This document shows positions 11,901 to 25,296 of a stretch of DNA of 64,000 nucleotides, in pieces. Made by a program: the position numbers and the translations under genes. Below the pieces are notes generated by a model that saw nothing but the letters and a program-made list of their open reading frames with translations, was not told the DNA's origin and made no database searches. Source of the stretch: Takakia lepidozioides (lineage: Eukaryota > Streptophyta > Takakiopsida > Takakiales > Takakiaceae); contig CM060731.1 in NCBI GenBank assembly GCA_030704615.1, positions 81,384,756-81,448,755 on the forward strand, given 5' to 3'. Numbering within the stretch: position 1 is the first letter of the stretch; each line of letters opens with the position of its first letter.

Positions 11901-14900
11901 CCTCACGTCCTACAGCATCCGCCTGGCAAAGTGGTTGGTGAGGAGTATTCCGTTCTTGCTGGAGGTGAATAGAAAAATGAAGATAAAGAAAAATGAAAGA
12001 AACCGAGACGGGCAGTACTTAGGCAACTTTTTCAGTACATACGTAGGCAACCGGCGGATCTACATAAGTTACACTGTCCTGTTATGGTAGGGGGCAATCT
12101 TCTGCGTGTTCACAATTCGGCACTAGATATACGGTCAGAGCTGAGCAACCCCACCACAGATAAGGCGTCATTAAATAGCCGGCATCCTCATTTAATGCTC
12201 AAGTCCGCTCAGTTTGAACAGACCAGTAGAGTTTTATGATGTGCAATATGTTCTGGTCGAGTAATTGACTACACGAAACTACGAGCGGAATTTATGGCCT
12301 ATTATTAGCTAGCCTTCTGGCGGCCGCTCTGCGAAGAAAAATGAGATGTGACAATGAAGACAATGGTCTGGTACAATTCTGAGCAGCGGCCATCTTTGTA
12401 TCATGCCACTCTGCAGTAATAAAGGCTGCAGAAACTTGGCAGCGATGTGACAACGTCGATGAAACAATGGCAGGAACTGGGAAGCTGCCCGCCGACCCAA
12501 AGCACTGGTCTGGCCATATGAGGTCTCTCAGTTACATACTAGGTACTCACCTCTTACTTAATGGTTGACCTTCCCTCAGACGTCCTCGATGTATTTTCAT
12601 TGTTGGGTGACACTTCCCTAAAATTTCAGCCATGAGGGACTTGGAACTCCCCGTTCTCCAACTTTTACTACGGAAAACTCTTAGTTGTGATAGTTATTAG
12701 GTGTGCCCAGGAGATTAGACATTAGACCCGGGACGGCAGCAAATGTTTTGAGAACGTCACACCCAAAACTTTTGGGTCTAGACTCCAGACTCTCATCACA
12801 CTCAAGCCGAGGCAAATTTGTCAAATCATGCGTCACTCATTCGGCAACAACAAATGAATGCCCATACATGCATTCAATGCATGGCTGGAACAAGTAAAGC
12901 TGAGATCGCCCATACAGAGTCTTCAGGAGCCCAAACCTGACACACTGGGCCCCCCTCCTTCAAAAGCTTCCACTTTCGATTTCAAAGACCCCATACTCTC
13001 ACTCTCTCTCTCTCTCTCACCAGAGCTCTCAAACCCTCTGTGCATCACCTCGCCTCGCTCTTCCCACAACGTGTGTTTGACGCAGGCCCTTGCAGAGCTC
13101 TCGACAATATTATACGAGTAGCGTGTGCACTGGCAGCCTGCATGCAAAACGAGGGTCTGCTCTGCTCTGCCCAACTCACGTTGACTTCATCACTCGTCAT
13201 CCATATGCGGTTATCCTTCATTCATCCATGTGCGGTACTAAGTACCAGGTACAGTACGATCCTACATATGTACCTACAGTCACATGCCAGGGTAGGTACC
13301 TACCCGGGCAGGTACCTTTCGTAGCCCTACCAACGCTCCCATACGTTCCCGTGCCCCGCTGGGCACGTTCCCACGATACCCCGCCTGCAATCTAGGTAGG
13401 GCCGCCGGCGGCAATGATGGCCAAGCATCTTCCGTCCGTTCACGGACGGGGACGGACGGGAGGCCATCATTCGGACCGATGCTTTATAACGTCCCGAGAG
13501 GGTTATCGGCGGTGGCAGGGAATGAGGAGTGCAGTGCGCACTGCGAGGGATGGTCGAGGTCGAGACTGGCACGACGATTGATTGATGCACATCATTCCGT
13601 TGCGGAGATGATGATGCATTTGGCAAGAATGGCATCATTCCAGTCAATGTGACTCCACTTTTCGAGTCTTGTTCAACTGTCCGGTGGAATAAATCATTTA
13701 TGTTTCTAGAACGGAATGATTCAGCTGTGAGTCTTAACGTCGTTCATTCCATTGGAATGATTCAAGGGAGACTGAATCTGAATGCTGCTACAGTCTAGTG
13801 TGCATGAATGTCCTCCACACAGCCTAATTTTCCTGTTTGTCGGTATGACAAGGGGATAAGCATCTGAGTCATTATGCGCAGTCTCGTTTGTACCGCAAGT
13901 CACTTCATCACTCTCCTTCCCCTACAGCCGGCCGTTCTAACTTCTCAACGAAGCTACAGTCGTCAAACATTGATAGCCTAGTTTAGGAAATTCGAGATCA
14001 TAGCGGGGGCGTAAAGATGAAGTTCAAGTATGGTCTGGCAGGCGATAAGTTTTCACGTGTTAGCAAAGATCTAAACTGATCGCCAGTTACGCAAACCAGC
14101 GGGACCCACGGCTTAAGTCATGGAGTGCGGTCAAGTCCATACATGTGTTAATTAGCAGTCAACCCACTGCATGGAGCCATTATCTGGGAGGTAAACTTGA
14201 GTAGGCCCTGCAGTGCACACACAGGCATCGAGCTGACATTACCTATGTGTAGGCAGACTCAACAAGGAATGCCCACAGAAGGCAAACTCAAGTAGGGCAC
14301 CCGGCACACAAGAAGCCATTATGTGGGAGGCAAACTCAAGTAGCGATGCCTACAGGAAGCCCGTTATATGGGGGCTGCTGAACGGACATGCGTACCAGCG
14401 CGCGTTACTACTCTGCTCCAGGCCCGCTAATCACTCCTAATCTCTCATTACTCACTTAGCTGCTATTGGGCAACTAACTGGACATGTGGGTGATACGCGA
14501 GGTTCTGTCGTTAGTCATGAGTCATCTAGAAAAGGGTCAGGACAGAAAATGTGCGGCAGGACCGTGCAGATTTTCTTGTCCAAATATGCGCTTGAAGGAC
14601 CCGCCAAGATATGAGGTCGATGGTCATGGTTGGCTGGCTATTTGCGTACACCTATCCTGAGAAGGGCCCGTTTATGAGCTACCTAGTAAATCGTCGTGAG
14701 AAGTTGGTCGCAAACATCCAAGGATTCACAATCTGTGATATCACACACATTGGAAGTTGCTAGATTGTGAGCTGCAACGTGATCCTCAAGGGCGAGAGAT
14801 TCCTTAGCGGATAACGCTGAATTTCATGTGGACTCGAGACCAACTGACACATTGGCCGACCAGTTTTGGGCAGGCAAAGCCCCCTTTCCGGATCAAAACA

Positions 14901-17900
14901 TGCGTGTAACACAACGTCCACGAAGCTTTGGAGATAAGCGATACACGCACCTATTTGTGACGAAGAGTTCTGGACGTAGAACCCACATCTAAAAACTTCA
15001 GAAGAACTAATCCCGCAAGATCTTTCCGTTTCATTTGGGTAAGTATGTCAGTTAAAATACTAAAAAAATAGAAGTTGTGTGCCTTCAAACTGAATAGTTC
15101 AAAACTTCAATCCGGCGTTGAAAGGTACCCAAGTAGGTCCCTGTTTTTAAGTTCAGAGAAATGCATGATAGTTCGCATCGTTCACAGTGCCACCCCCACA
15201 AGCAGTTCACAATGATGGACTTTTATTCTCTGTTTGGATCAGCTGCAGTTGGTAAAGTGTGGATCAATGCAGATGGGTGCGGCGCAACGGAACTGCAAAG
15301 GATCCACACATGGGCCCAGTCTGGAGCAAATAACGAGGCTTCCCAGATGCCTAATTATATGGTAGGGCGGGCCTTTGGAATCTGCGGCCGAGCGCGTGTT
15401 GGAGTATGTGGCCCACTCTCGAGAGTTCGATTATTCTTCCACTCTTGAATAACTAGGCCGCAGATTAAATGGAGCCCTACTTTTAGAGCTACAGTCGCTA
15501 AGATTAACGGGTGAGAAGAAGAACGATGTGGACAGTGAAACCCACGCAATGTAAAGTATCTAGTGCCACCTGTGCCCCCCAATCACCATGCCTATTTCAG
15601 GTTCTAATCATCACCTACAGTAGGATTTGGGATCGATTATCACAGTTATCAGTACATAACCTTCTCCAAGTTCCTCAAACATACTAGGCCAATGATTAAT
15701 CTGTAATCCGAACCGAGAACTACCACAAACAGAAAACCTTGATTTATGGGAAGGGTTTCGCAATCCAGGGCACCATCCATGGCGCAGAGCCCAAATCGTT
15801 CCGCAATCCCAGAACAGACATCATAACTCATGACTTGTTCCATCCACAACCGTAGAATTTCATTCTTGCGATCATGTTTCCTTCCTTCACGGGCGGAATC
15901 AAGCTGTAGGGACTAGCCTAGGGACCTACCTAATTTCCATTTCCCCAGCCACAACGTGATTCAAAACCTGCAGGTTTCCATCATCTCAGCCTCGCACAAA
16001 CCCACATAGTCAATAACACGCTCCGGTTATATATAGTCCATAATTAAACAAGCTCTGTTGGCCAACTTAGCAGTTGAAGCAGCAGGCAACATGTAAGTTA
16101 CTGATGAAGAGGCGCAGCAGAGGTGCAGCAGTTATAGGTGAGCACGTCAAGCGTCAAGATCCCTGGTCTCGAGATCTATCATGCGTTGCAGCGCCATTCA
16201 TCGCCTGGGCAGCGCAGGGCAGCAGGTACAACGAACAGGGTGTAAAGCCGAAGGTGGTGGCCGTAACTGCCTGCCGCTCTGGGGAATCTAAGGCCTTGAA
16301 AGTAACGAGAAATTAAGCGCAGTCACTTCAGTCCACAGTAAAGAGCCGCCGTCCCTCCCTCCGCTCAGTGTACCGCACTCCAGTCCCACCGCAGTCAACC
16401 TCCCTCTCCAACGGGTGTCCTGTCCCGTCCCGTTCCGTCCCGGGACTCTGTTGCGGGACTGTTCCTGCACGACCTTCTGGACAGTCAACCCTGGTTAAAT
16501 GTCAGGGACAGGATTATCGCTCCCCCACACTCACAGGGAGTGCACAGGGATTAAATAAAAAACAAAGTGTGAGAGAGGTCACACTGTTTATCCAGAGTTG
16601 ACTGTAGCCTACTTACTTACGTACACTTTTGTGGGCTGTGGGACTCTCTCCTTCACTTCGTTCCCATGCAACAAACATTCCCGCCCCATGTTCCTCAGGC
16701 GTGGGGTGGGCCTTTCCCTCCCTCATTCCAATGCGGTGGGTGATTAACGAGGTGAATTTATATCATTCCATCACTGTAGGGTGTGTCCGAGAAGTGGGGG
16801 ACGTTGTATGGAGATGTGCACCAGAGTGGGACAGACGCATTGTCCCACAGTGGCCGCATTTTCTTATCCACACAAAGCTCGTTCTCCTCTGGTCCACCAC
16901 TGCCGCTACAGGTAGTAGGTACCGACACTAAGAATGGAGCTCGTTAGGACAACTCAAAGCTTCAAAAAGAAAACTAAGGATCAAAGCAAATAGGTACCAA
17001 TGACCCTTGGCCTCCAGTGGCCGTCCGATGGTCCACAGAAGTGCCTTTGGGCTTTAACTCACGTGAGCCTGCAGAGAGGAGAAGATGCGAGAGAGTACGA
17101 GGGCCCCAGAGAGAGAGAATCCATATTATGTATATCTTAGGTAGCAATGGCCAGCCATTAAAGGACCTCAGACAAGGGAGTGCCACTTTTCTATATACCG
17201 AGCGGGTTACAGAGTCCAAAAGAAACTACTTTATAAAGATACACTGACTCCAGATCTGCCATGTGGTAGAGAACGACACAAATACTTTATTTAACACCCA
17301 CACCAACTTGCAGTGCCTCGCTGCAGTCGGTTCAAACCCTCAATGGAGCGAGGGGGGGATGCCCAGCCCATGATGGAAGAATCAAGCTTAAAATACACAT
17401 CCCCCACTCAAAGGGAGAGACTCTGCGATGTGTGCACAACCCGGCAGATTTAAAGCGCTCGCAAATACTCTAAAAACTGCTCCGAGCTCTGATGAGCGAG
17501 GAGGTGTCACTCTGGCATGGGTGAAGCGAAGCGAGAAGCCTTGCAGACGACGTAAGTAGTCCGAGAGAGACTAAAGACTGGAGAGAGACGAGAGCGAGAG
17601 ACGATGCAGCCATGGCCCGCCCTCTGCGCGCCGCCGCCTGCCAGACCCCGACCGTAGGACGGTGCCGTCCCTTGTAGGGCCCTTCCTCGTCGATGATACT
17701 TCCATCTTGCAACGAACGACATCCGTTCCAAAACTGGAGCTGACGAGGACAAGAAACTTTGAATGAACGAGGACAACTATATCTGGATAAGCTATAACTT
17801 ATATCGTTCCTCGGTTACGGTAACTCACTTCAGTTATGGGCCCCAGTTTAGGGCCCCCATGCATTATTATTATTATTAGTACTACATTCCCTTTCGACAT

Positions 17901-18350
17901 TATTTCCACGATAGATTGATTCCGCCGCCTGCACTGGCAGCCATTTAAAAAAACGAATAACGCGGGATGGCTTCCGTCGCAGAATTCGAACTCTAGACGT
18001 CGTGAGCAAGTTCTCGTGTTTAGTAACCGGGTTTAGTGCTTTAGGGTTTTGACTCACTAACAGAGTAGCTAAACTAGGGCGAACTAAGGGCGAGGAGGGG
18101 CGAGGATCACGGGTGGTATGGGAACGTGGGCTGGGTGCGTTCCCGTGTCTAGAGAGCAGAGTTGTCGGCCGATACCCGGACACGGCCTGTGATTGTGTGC
18201 TGAGTGGGCGACCGACCACCACGCTTGCGACCAGCAGACAGCCTTAACTGTCCCGCTCAGTACCTCTCTCCTTGCCTTCATCAATTGCCTCGCAGCCCCC
18301 CGATAACTCAGAGCAGACGAGAGCGACGATCGAGCGAGCATCACTCTACA
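8932..18350. other. Gene-free stretch
   Basis: I see no convincing gene in this region on either strand. Notable content: a GC-rich patch at about 10015-10215 next to AT-rich DNA, a CT microsatellite near 12995-13020, a palindrome GGTAGGTACCTACC near 13291, an inverted repeat CCGTCCGT/ACGGACGG near 13431-13448, and diverged short repeats (GCCATTATNTGGGAGG...AAACT) between about 14170 and 14370. Open frames here are short, have no family resemblance and are likely chance. Confidence 0.5.
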
Positions 18351-18379
18351 CTCTGCTCTCGTGCAGAGGTGAAGAGATT

Positions 18380-18399
18380 GAGGGAGAGAGAGAGGGATA

Positions 18400-18436
<37 letters not shown>

Positions 18437-18730
18437 GTTTTGAAGGAGAGGGCTTTGGAACACATGGTATTAGTGCTGAGTCAGGGAGTGTACTGAGTAC
18501 TGTCAGTTGAGTGTGTACTGTGCCAGAGAGATCAGCGTCAGAGGGGAGACGGTGTCAGTTAGGGTGAGAGAGAGTCACTGCGGAACCTGCATTCCGTGGA
18601 AGGGTGTCCAGTGCGACAGAGAGAGAGAGAAGGATTAGACACAAGAATTCATTTGGCCGTAGTCCAATCCCACTTCTTGGTAGGGGAATAGAGTGAGAGA
18701 GAGAGACAGAGAGACAGAGAGAGGTCTATA
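18380..18730. repeat. GA-rich microsatellite tracts upstream of the EPFL gene
   Basis: Runs of GAGAGA occur at about 18380-18433, 18616-18632 and 18690-18725. They lie 0.7 to 1 kb upstream of the EPFL start codon on the same strand and may be part of its 5' region. GA repeats are common in plant promoters and 5' leaders and can bind BBR/BPC-type GAGA factors; that role here is only a possibility. Confidence 0.6.
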
Positions 18731-19410
18731 AAGAGAGAGGAGGACTTGGACGCTTGAAAGATCCAGCTGAGGTAGTACCATTTGAAGCGGCAATCAGACC
18801 GGTGCCCAACTCTGGCCCCGCGGAAGTTTTGAACTGGATCTCTGTTGTGTTCGGATATCCGTTTCGCGGTCGACACACCCAGTTTTGCAAAAGCTTTGCT
18901 GTCGACTGAACATTCATCTCGATTTTGATCACTTGGTAGAGTTGGACTGCTCAAATTTAGAGAGGCTTTCCGGGGGACAGTGAGGGACTGCTCGACTTGG
19001 GCCATCTGATCCGCAGACCTGAGAATACGTACTATACAGTTGTTCGTGAACATACGTAGTGTAAAGTGGACACCGAGAACAGATGCCGCAGAGCTCCAGG
19101 TGTACAGATTTCCTCCTGCAATGCCATATTACGCGGCGGGGATACCTTACGTCCTTTTCGGTTTTGTGGGTCTGACATAGAACAAGGACCATACGCTACA
19201 CATACGTCGCATTTCTAGGAATCTACCTTAGTATCTCTTCATCATTCAAAAGGAAAAGAATTGGAACCACCAGCATTACCCAGGGGAGAAAAGTGTCCAT
19301 CAATTCGAACCGAGCTGAAGTCACTGCCAGGGCTTTGAACATAATCTGCCCGGTTGGAATTCGTTCAGTTTCATTGAGAGCGCTCGGTTGCTCTGTACTT
19401 TTTGTGAGAA

Positions 19411-20958
19411 ATGAAGTCTGGTAACGGTTCCAAGTCAGTTAGGCAAGGAAGGAGGGACAGGGGGAGTTTTAGGATGCCCGGTGTCACAATGTTGTTTTGT
19501 TGTATGCTGGTGATGTTGACGATATGCCCCCTCCTGGCGTTTGGACGGCCTGCTCCTGGTATGCTTTTGTACCCTTCGGAAATTTGACCCTTATTCCCTT
19601 GTTTCTGGGATGTTTGAAAGTTACCTCTAGAGGTGAGCTTCGGACCTTGGTAGGTGGGGCGATCTCATTTCAGAAGGGTGAGAACATTGGCGTTTGACTG
19701 AAAGAGAGAGAGAGAGGCAGGGATACAGTAGGTATATATATCTCAGATGTCAGGAGATGTGTACAGCCAGTTGTGAAGCTACATGGTCCATCTTTAGATC
19801 TCTCTCACTCCCATCCCCAAAGCGCCAGCGAATTCCGACCAAGTTACTCTAAAGTTGTTCGATATACTGTGAAGGATGACAGCCATTTGCTTGGATGTGT
19901 GTGCAGTCGATGTATTACCGAACCCGAATCCTACCGCGCAAAGTCAGTCATGTGATCATCAAGTTGCAAACGGTGTCAAGCAGGAAGCAATGCAGGGTGG
20001 TGCCCAGCAATTGCAGGTGAATACTGGAAAGACTAGTGCTTTGCTCGAACAATAGAAATGGGCTAAAGTGTCCGGGATTACCTGGACATCAGAAAACTGA
20101 TCGGCCCGCTTAGCTCGGTTTATTATACTCATGAGATTCGCGATTTACATGGATAAGCAATGCGCGAGAGAGACAGAATTACAAACTCTAGATTGGTCCC
20201 AACGTCAACTTGTATGATTATAGTCAGGAAGTGGCTACATCGTGACAATCTGACATAATTCGAGATCTATCATCACTAGCGGGAAGCTATAGAGAGAAGA
20301 CTCCTGCCGAAGCCAGCGTAACTGAGATCACTCTTCTAAACATTAGGCCATCCTATAATCGAGGAACCGTGGAGTATTCGAGAACGATTTCTGAGCTAGC
20401 ACGAGCTATTCTGATCGACCATTTTCCGGCTATAGTTAGGTAGTAACTCCTGTTTGGCCTTCTTTGCTCTTCTGTTTGACTGGGTATACCTGTCGACCAG
20501 TTAACGTTTGGACGGGCTTATACACTTGGTGCCTTAGTTTCTTTTGGTTTCAGAAGTGCTTCAATAATGTCTGGACACTGCGATCTTTGTTCGAATCCAG
20601 TTTCAGTTGGTCAGAGAAGATCGTTCAGATTGTCGCCTAGCTTGATTTTTGTTACTGGTGACCTGCATAAGTTGGTGACTGACCAGTTGATCAAATGAAA
20701 CTCTTGCAGGAAGCAAAACTATCTCAGGCTCAAAAGTACTGGCCGAATAACAGAGCTCAAAAGGATGACTCAAGCAACAGAAGGTGGCTAGTCGGACCCG
20801 GGTCATCACCTCCGACCTGCGTGAGGAAGTGCGGTCTTTGCCAACCATGCAAGGCGGTGCATGTGGCCATCGGCAGTCCACATGGGGTTATATCCGAAAC
20901 CGAGTACTACCCGGAGGTCTGGATGTGCCAGTGCGGCAACAAGGATTACCATCCGTGA
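19411..20958 (+). CDS. EPIDERMAL PATTERNING FACTOR-like secreted peptide precursor, EPFL4-6 type
   Basis: Three exons fit: 19411-19558, 19907-20016 and 20710-20958, giving a precursor of about 168 residues. Phases agree (148 = 49 codons + 1; 110 = 2 + 36 codons; exon 3 in phase 0) and all junctions are GT-AG. Exon 1 encodes a basic leader then a hydrophobic signal segment ([19 protein letters not shown]). Exon 3 encodes the mature domain with GSSPPTC, C-x3-C-x2-C-x2-CKAVHV and [14 protein letters not shown], i.e. six cysteines in the EPFL spacing. EPF/EPFL peptides are secreted and act on ERECTA-family receptor kinases and TMM to control stomatal spacing and growth. The CKAVHV and short-loop pattern is nearest EPFL4/5/6 (CHALLAH group). 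The exon 2 acceptor is the least certain junction; an alternative in-frame acceptor lies about 24 bases upstream. Confidence 0.88.
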
Positions 20959-23900
20959 CAACCCAACAACAGCCTTGGCGAATGTAGAAGATGATCTCTC
21001 TCCGCCTCTTGCCTCGTGATTTGTAGACCTCGCGTCATGAACCTTCTGCGGCATCCATCCTCGAGCTAAATACAGCGTTGTATCGAATGTGAGAGTACCA
21101 CTAGCCTATACATTGTAACATACTTAAAGAAAGAGCCTTAGTATCAATTGTAAGTTAGAATGAGCTCGGTCTCGGATAGCCTCAAGGTATATATTCAATG
21201 TGAAGAAAGATTTCATTGATAGGATGCAATAAGCCGAACGCTGCGAATCTTTCCGCAAGGGAGTGGTCTTAAAATGCGAGGCATAAATCAAGTAGGCTCA
21301 GTATTTCAGCCCCAACTACAGCAGCCCCTAGGTGAAAAGGGGCCAGGATGAAAAGGCTGCTGGGCAGATCAACATACTTTAGACTAGAGAGTGATTTGAT
21401 TTCCTGACCAGTGTCTATTAATTACTGTCAGTAAATCTGAAAAGACTAAGCTCCGTGTCCTGTAGTAGTGCTCAGAAGCAACTTGGAGACTTTCAAGATC
21501 CAACACGATTGATACTTTTGCGGATGTTACAAGTAGCTAGCCTATCTAAGGCGGTGAGAGATTAGCTAGCTGTTCAGTCGGGGGCCCTGCTAGTTCCGGG
21601 CCACAGAGATAGATCACCTAGAGCTCAGTATGTCTCAGTTGCTCTCTCTAAAAGTAAAGTTGGTGTGAGAATATTCTCATTGAGGAACTTGGCACAGGGA
21701 TTCTGGACTGCTTGACTGAATCTGTTTGGTGTAAGTTAACCTTCAATGAAGATCAATATCTAATAGGAATATGCTTCGCGCATACATACAGAACAGAGGT
21801 AGACTCGAGGTAGATCACTCTTTAGACTTCTGTCATTTCGAACTCATGGCCATAGAGAACTCAATGGCCACTAGAGACGTCAAGCAACCTTTGATGAGTA
21901 CATGTTTCTCCCTCCTCCACTCCCACCCTCCCTCTGCCAGCTGATCCACATCTTGTGTACATAGTCTCACAAGAGTGTCACATGTGAGTCAGCGGCCAGC
22001 GCGGTGGACTGCTCTGTATACGTACAGCGCGACCAGCTTGTAATCTTTACGCCAACGTTCTCGACATGTGTTATTTTCCGTTAGACGGAGGGAGGGTACA
22101 GAGCAATTTATGATGATGCAAACAATTTTTCGGAAATGTCTGTACATGTGTAGAAGAAGACACTATCAGATACTGCACAAAGTAATTCCATTTAAGTTTA
22201 CATTACATTACATTGTGAGCTCTGCTTGTCGACTTTGGCTGTAGTGTAGGTTGCCTCTCGATGTGGCGACCTGGATGAGTTTGCTACGGAAGGCAAGACC
22301 AGCAACAACGTTCAGTTCACAAGATATTTTAGAATGTTCTGTGGAAACTTAGAAGCTCGTAGAGATTTCCAGCAATGGTGTCAGGAAGATGTGAAAAGCC
22401 CATTAGTCTTGAGGTATCGTGAAACTAGAGGAAGAAGTGTTGTTGAACAAGGGGAACTAAAACACAAGTCAGCTTTTTAAGTCAGATTTTGGGTGTAAAG
22501 GACAAAAATTTATCGGTAGATGCGCCAGGGTGGTCCTGGCCCCAAGAGAGCAGACACAGATCAGATACAAGCTGCATCTTTGCAGTTGCGTTATCATTTT
22601 CTTGGTAACCGCCCCCTCATTGGTCCTGCTGTTAGCGACATTGTCTATTTCGTGGTATAATACCTGACTCGTTTGCTTGCTGGAGGAAAAGGCATTGAGA
22701 AAAGAGCAAGAGAGAGTCGAGACACTGTTGGGTTGAGTTACAGAAGTTCGGGGAAACAAGGGGCCACAAGTTTACTTGGCCTGGCCTCATCTACCAAGCA
22801 AAGCTTACAGACGAGCCTGTATCTTACCGCGAGGGGATGAAGATCTATGATATGTACTGAGGCACGAGAAACTTCTCTAGGGGGTGGGGCCCGTCTACTG
22901 TCAGTTCATCTGGCAGCGCCTACCCACCAGCTAGTAACCCAACCACATCTCAAACTGTTTCTCGCTTGCTGACTCTGCAACATGCTTGTGCTAGAGAATC
23001 GTTTCTCCTTCTCAAGGAAAAAGGGTGATGCTTCTCAAATAGGAAACATACAGAAAAAAGGTTCCCCTAGCTACTCGGTTATGCCGATTGAAGAAGCTCT
23101 AGAGATTCCTATGTTGCTTTTCAGAGCCAGCAGAGAACCACGGAGAGAAGCAGGTATGAGCTCTATTCCAGAGTAAAGGCACGCATCTCGACGTGCCCAC
23201 AAGCACCAGCAGCGCCACCTTCACCCCAGTCAGGGCCCCTGTTTTCTGCCTTTTCTCCCCTCAGCCCAATAAATACAGTTACCCCGCACCCGTAAGATCA
23301 TCACACTGTTTCGGAAAAAGGATTGATCGGCAAGTAATGCACACAAGTCGGCCGCGTAGCTCTGGAGTCATACATTACTTAAGCTTGATGTGATCAACAG
23401 TGGGCCCCCACTGTGAAAGAAGCACAGCTGTTCCTGAACATAGGTCATTTTCCATCCCTCAGAACCCACATGTTTAGTGCATGATTGACAAAAAAGAGTC
23501 TGGAACACACCTGCATGCTCCATGCAAGGAACCTCGCTTGGCTGCTACACTCCCTGACAGTCCGGAGATTTGTCACTCTGTGAGACCCTAAACCCCAGGC
23601 ATAAGTGGATGATGACACGAGCCCATTTTTCTACTTTCTCAACACCCAGCTCCTGTCCCAAACTGAGAAAAAAAATTGGCCGAATCCTGCATGCCAACAT
23701 TGTTTTGTGCAATCATTCAATCTCTGTTTCAGCTCAGCTCGCTTGATTGAAAGTTTATTCCCTACGGTTTGCAAAATGCAGCTTTTGGCGAACACTTTCC
23801 AATTTTCTGTGGGATTTTAAACGCGTTCTTGCAAAGGGAATGAGTAGGTGTAGACTTATTTGGTAGGCGTCCCACATATAATTTCCTTCGCCATGTCTGT

Positions 23901-24870
23901 GTGTATTATCAACAGGACTACTACTCCATGGAATCCTTCAGTCAACACAAAGACTCGGTCAAAAGCAAGACCCCATCACGCTCCACGCTTCTTCCCCAAC
24001 ACTCCACCACGGTTGACTCGTCACCCTCCCACAGCTGATCACTTAGGTAGTCCCTGCAGAATGTCAACCCTGGTTAGTCTGACCCTAACTGCGCTGCCAC
24101 CCACATGTGGATGAATCATCTGGATGGATGGATGCACTCACACCAGATCTGCGTGGGGCCATCCTCAGTGTCACGGGCCGGCCGGCCCGTGGGCCCGGGC
24201 CACACTCATAATCCCGGCACGTGCCATCAGCTGGATCCCACACGAACGAGACTACCGGCGGGCAGCAGAGCGGAGCGGGCAGGGCAGGTCAAGAATTGAT
24301 GCCGCCCTGCCCGATTTAATCATCCATTCCAGGTCCAGGTTTCATCAGGAATTCGTCCAAAATTTTCTGCGGCGACCGCGCGGCTCATCTCTCAGCTCAA
24401 AAACGTAGCGAATTGAGGGGGGGTCCTGGATGCAGAGGAGGCTGATGAGGGATGCGAGAGCTGGGACCTTTCTCTGTGGTCAGCTCGCGGCGTGGAACGA
24501 AGGTTTAATTCGCAGGTATGGAGGTCCTTCATGATCTTGCAGTGCAAGGAAAGCGAGGTGTTTAATTTCTGGCCCTTCAAATAACTATGTGCAGTCCAGG
24601 GGTTTAGGGTTTAGGACTCTCTTCTCGGCGAGGATGAGACGATATTCCGAATGTGTTGGTCTTTTCAGTGTAATTTGATATCAGACTACACAAATTTTCA
24701 GGGTTTAGGAAACTTTCTGTCATGCTTGAGATTTCGCAGACTTATATTTGGTTCTTATGTTTTCAAGAGCTGGCGTCCGGTTGTTACCTGAAGATTTATC
24801 GATCATTGTAATTTTGGTCGAGGGCTCGGAAGTTTGTGTAAACATGTAGATCTAGCTTTGAAGGAAATTG
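20959..24870. other. Gene-free stretch
   Basis: No gene is supported. A perfect 20-bp palindrome (CACGGGCCGGCCGGCCCGTG) lies at 24172-24191 in a GC-rich patch (24165-24330). A telo-box-like GGGTTTAGGGTTTAGG lies near 24600; this motif is frequent in plant promoters and leaders and might belong to the promoter of the decayed gene that follows. Confidence 0.5.
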
Positions 24871-24917
24871 CATGAAGAACCCTGCCGTTGGATGTAGCGG
24901 TCTGGAATTTTGTAATG

Positions 24918-25258
24918 GTGTCTACCCGGAAGATGTACAGTGGCTGTCAAAGAGAATTACACTTGCAGCGAAGCATTTGCCGCTGCTGTGCGGTCCAACA
25001 TGTTGAAGAAGCAACAACCAGGAACATTTTTCGATATCGTGAAATCTCAACATCTGAGTTGCCCCATGATCCGGCCATTTATCAGGGTAGGTTTATCCAT
25101 GTCCGACCCAGGGGAGGGGGTTAGACTTCATAGAGATTTTTCCATCACAATGTCGGGACGTCGATTCAATTTCCAGTTTGTTAGTCTATGCTATCTTTAG
25201 TTAACTCGCTTTTTTGTTGTTCAAGTCTATTTCCATGGGAGGATGATTGGCTCACTGA

Positions 25259-25296
<38 letters not shown>

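Noticed and set aside
17940-18060. Possible minus-strand tRNA (AGAGTTCGAATTCTG resembles a T-arm)
   Set aside because: No acceptor stem or D-arm could be folded; at best a tRNA-derived repeat.
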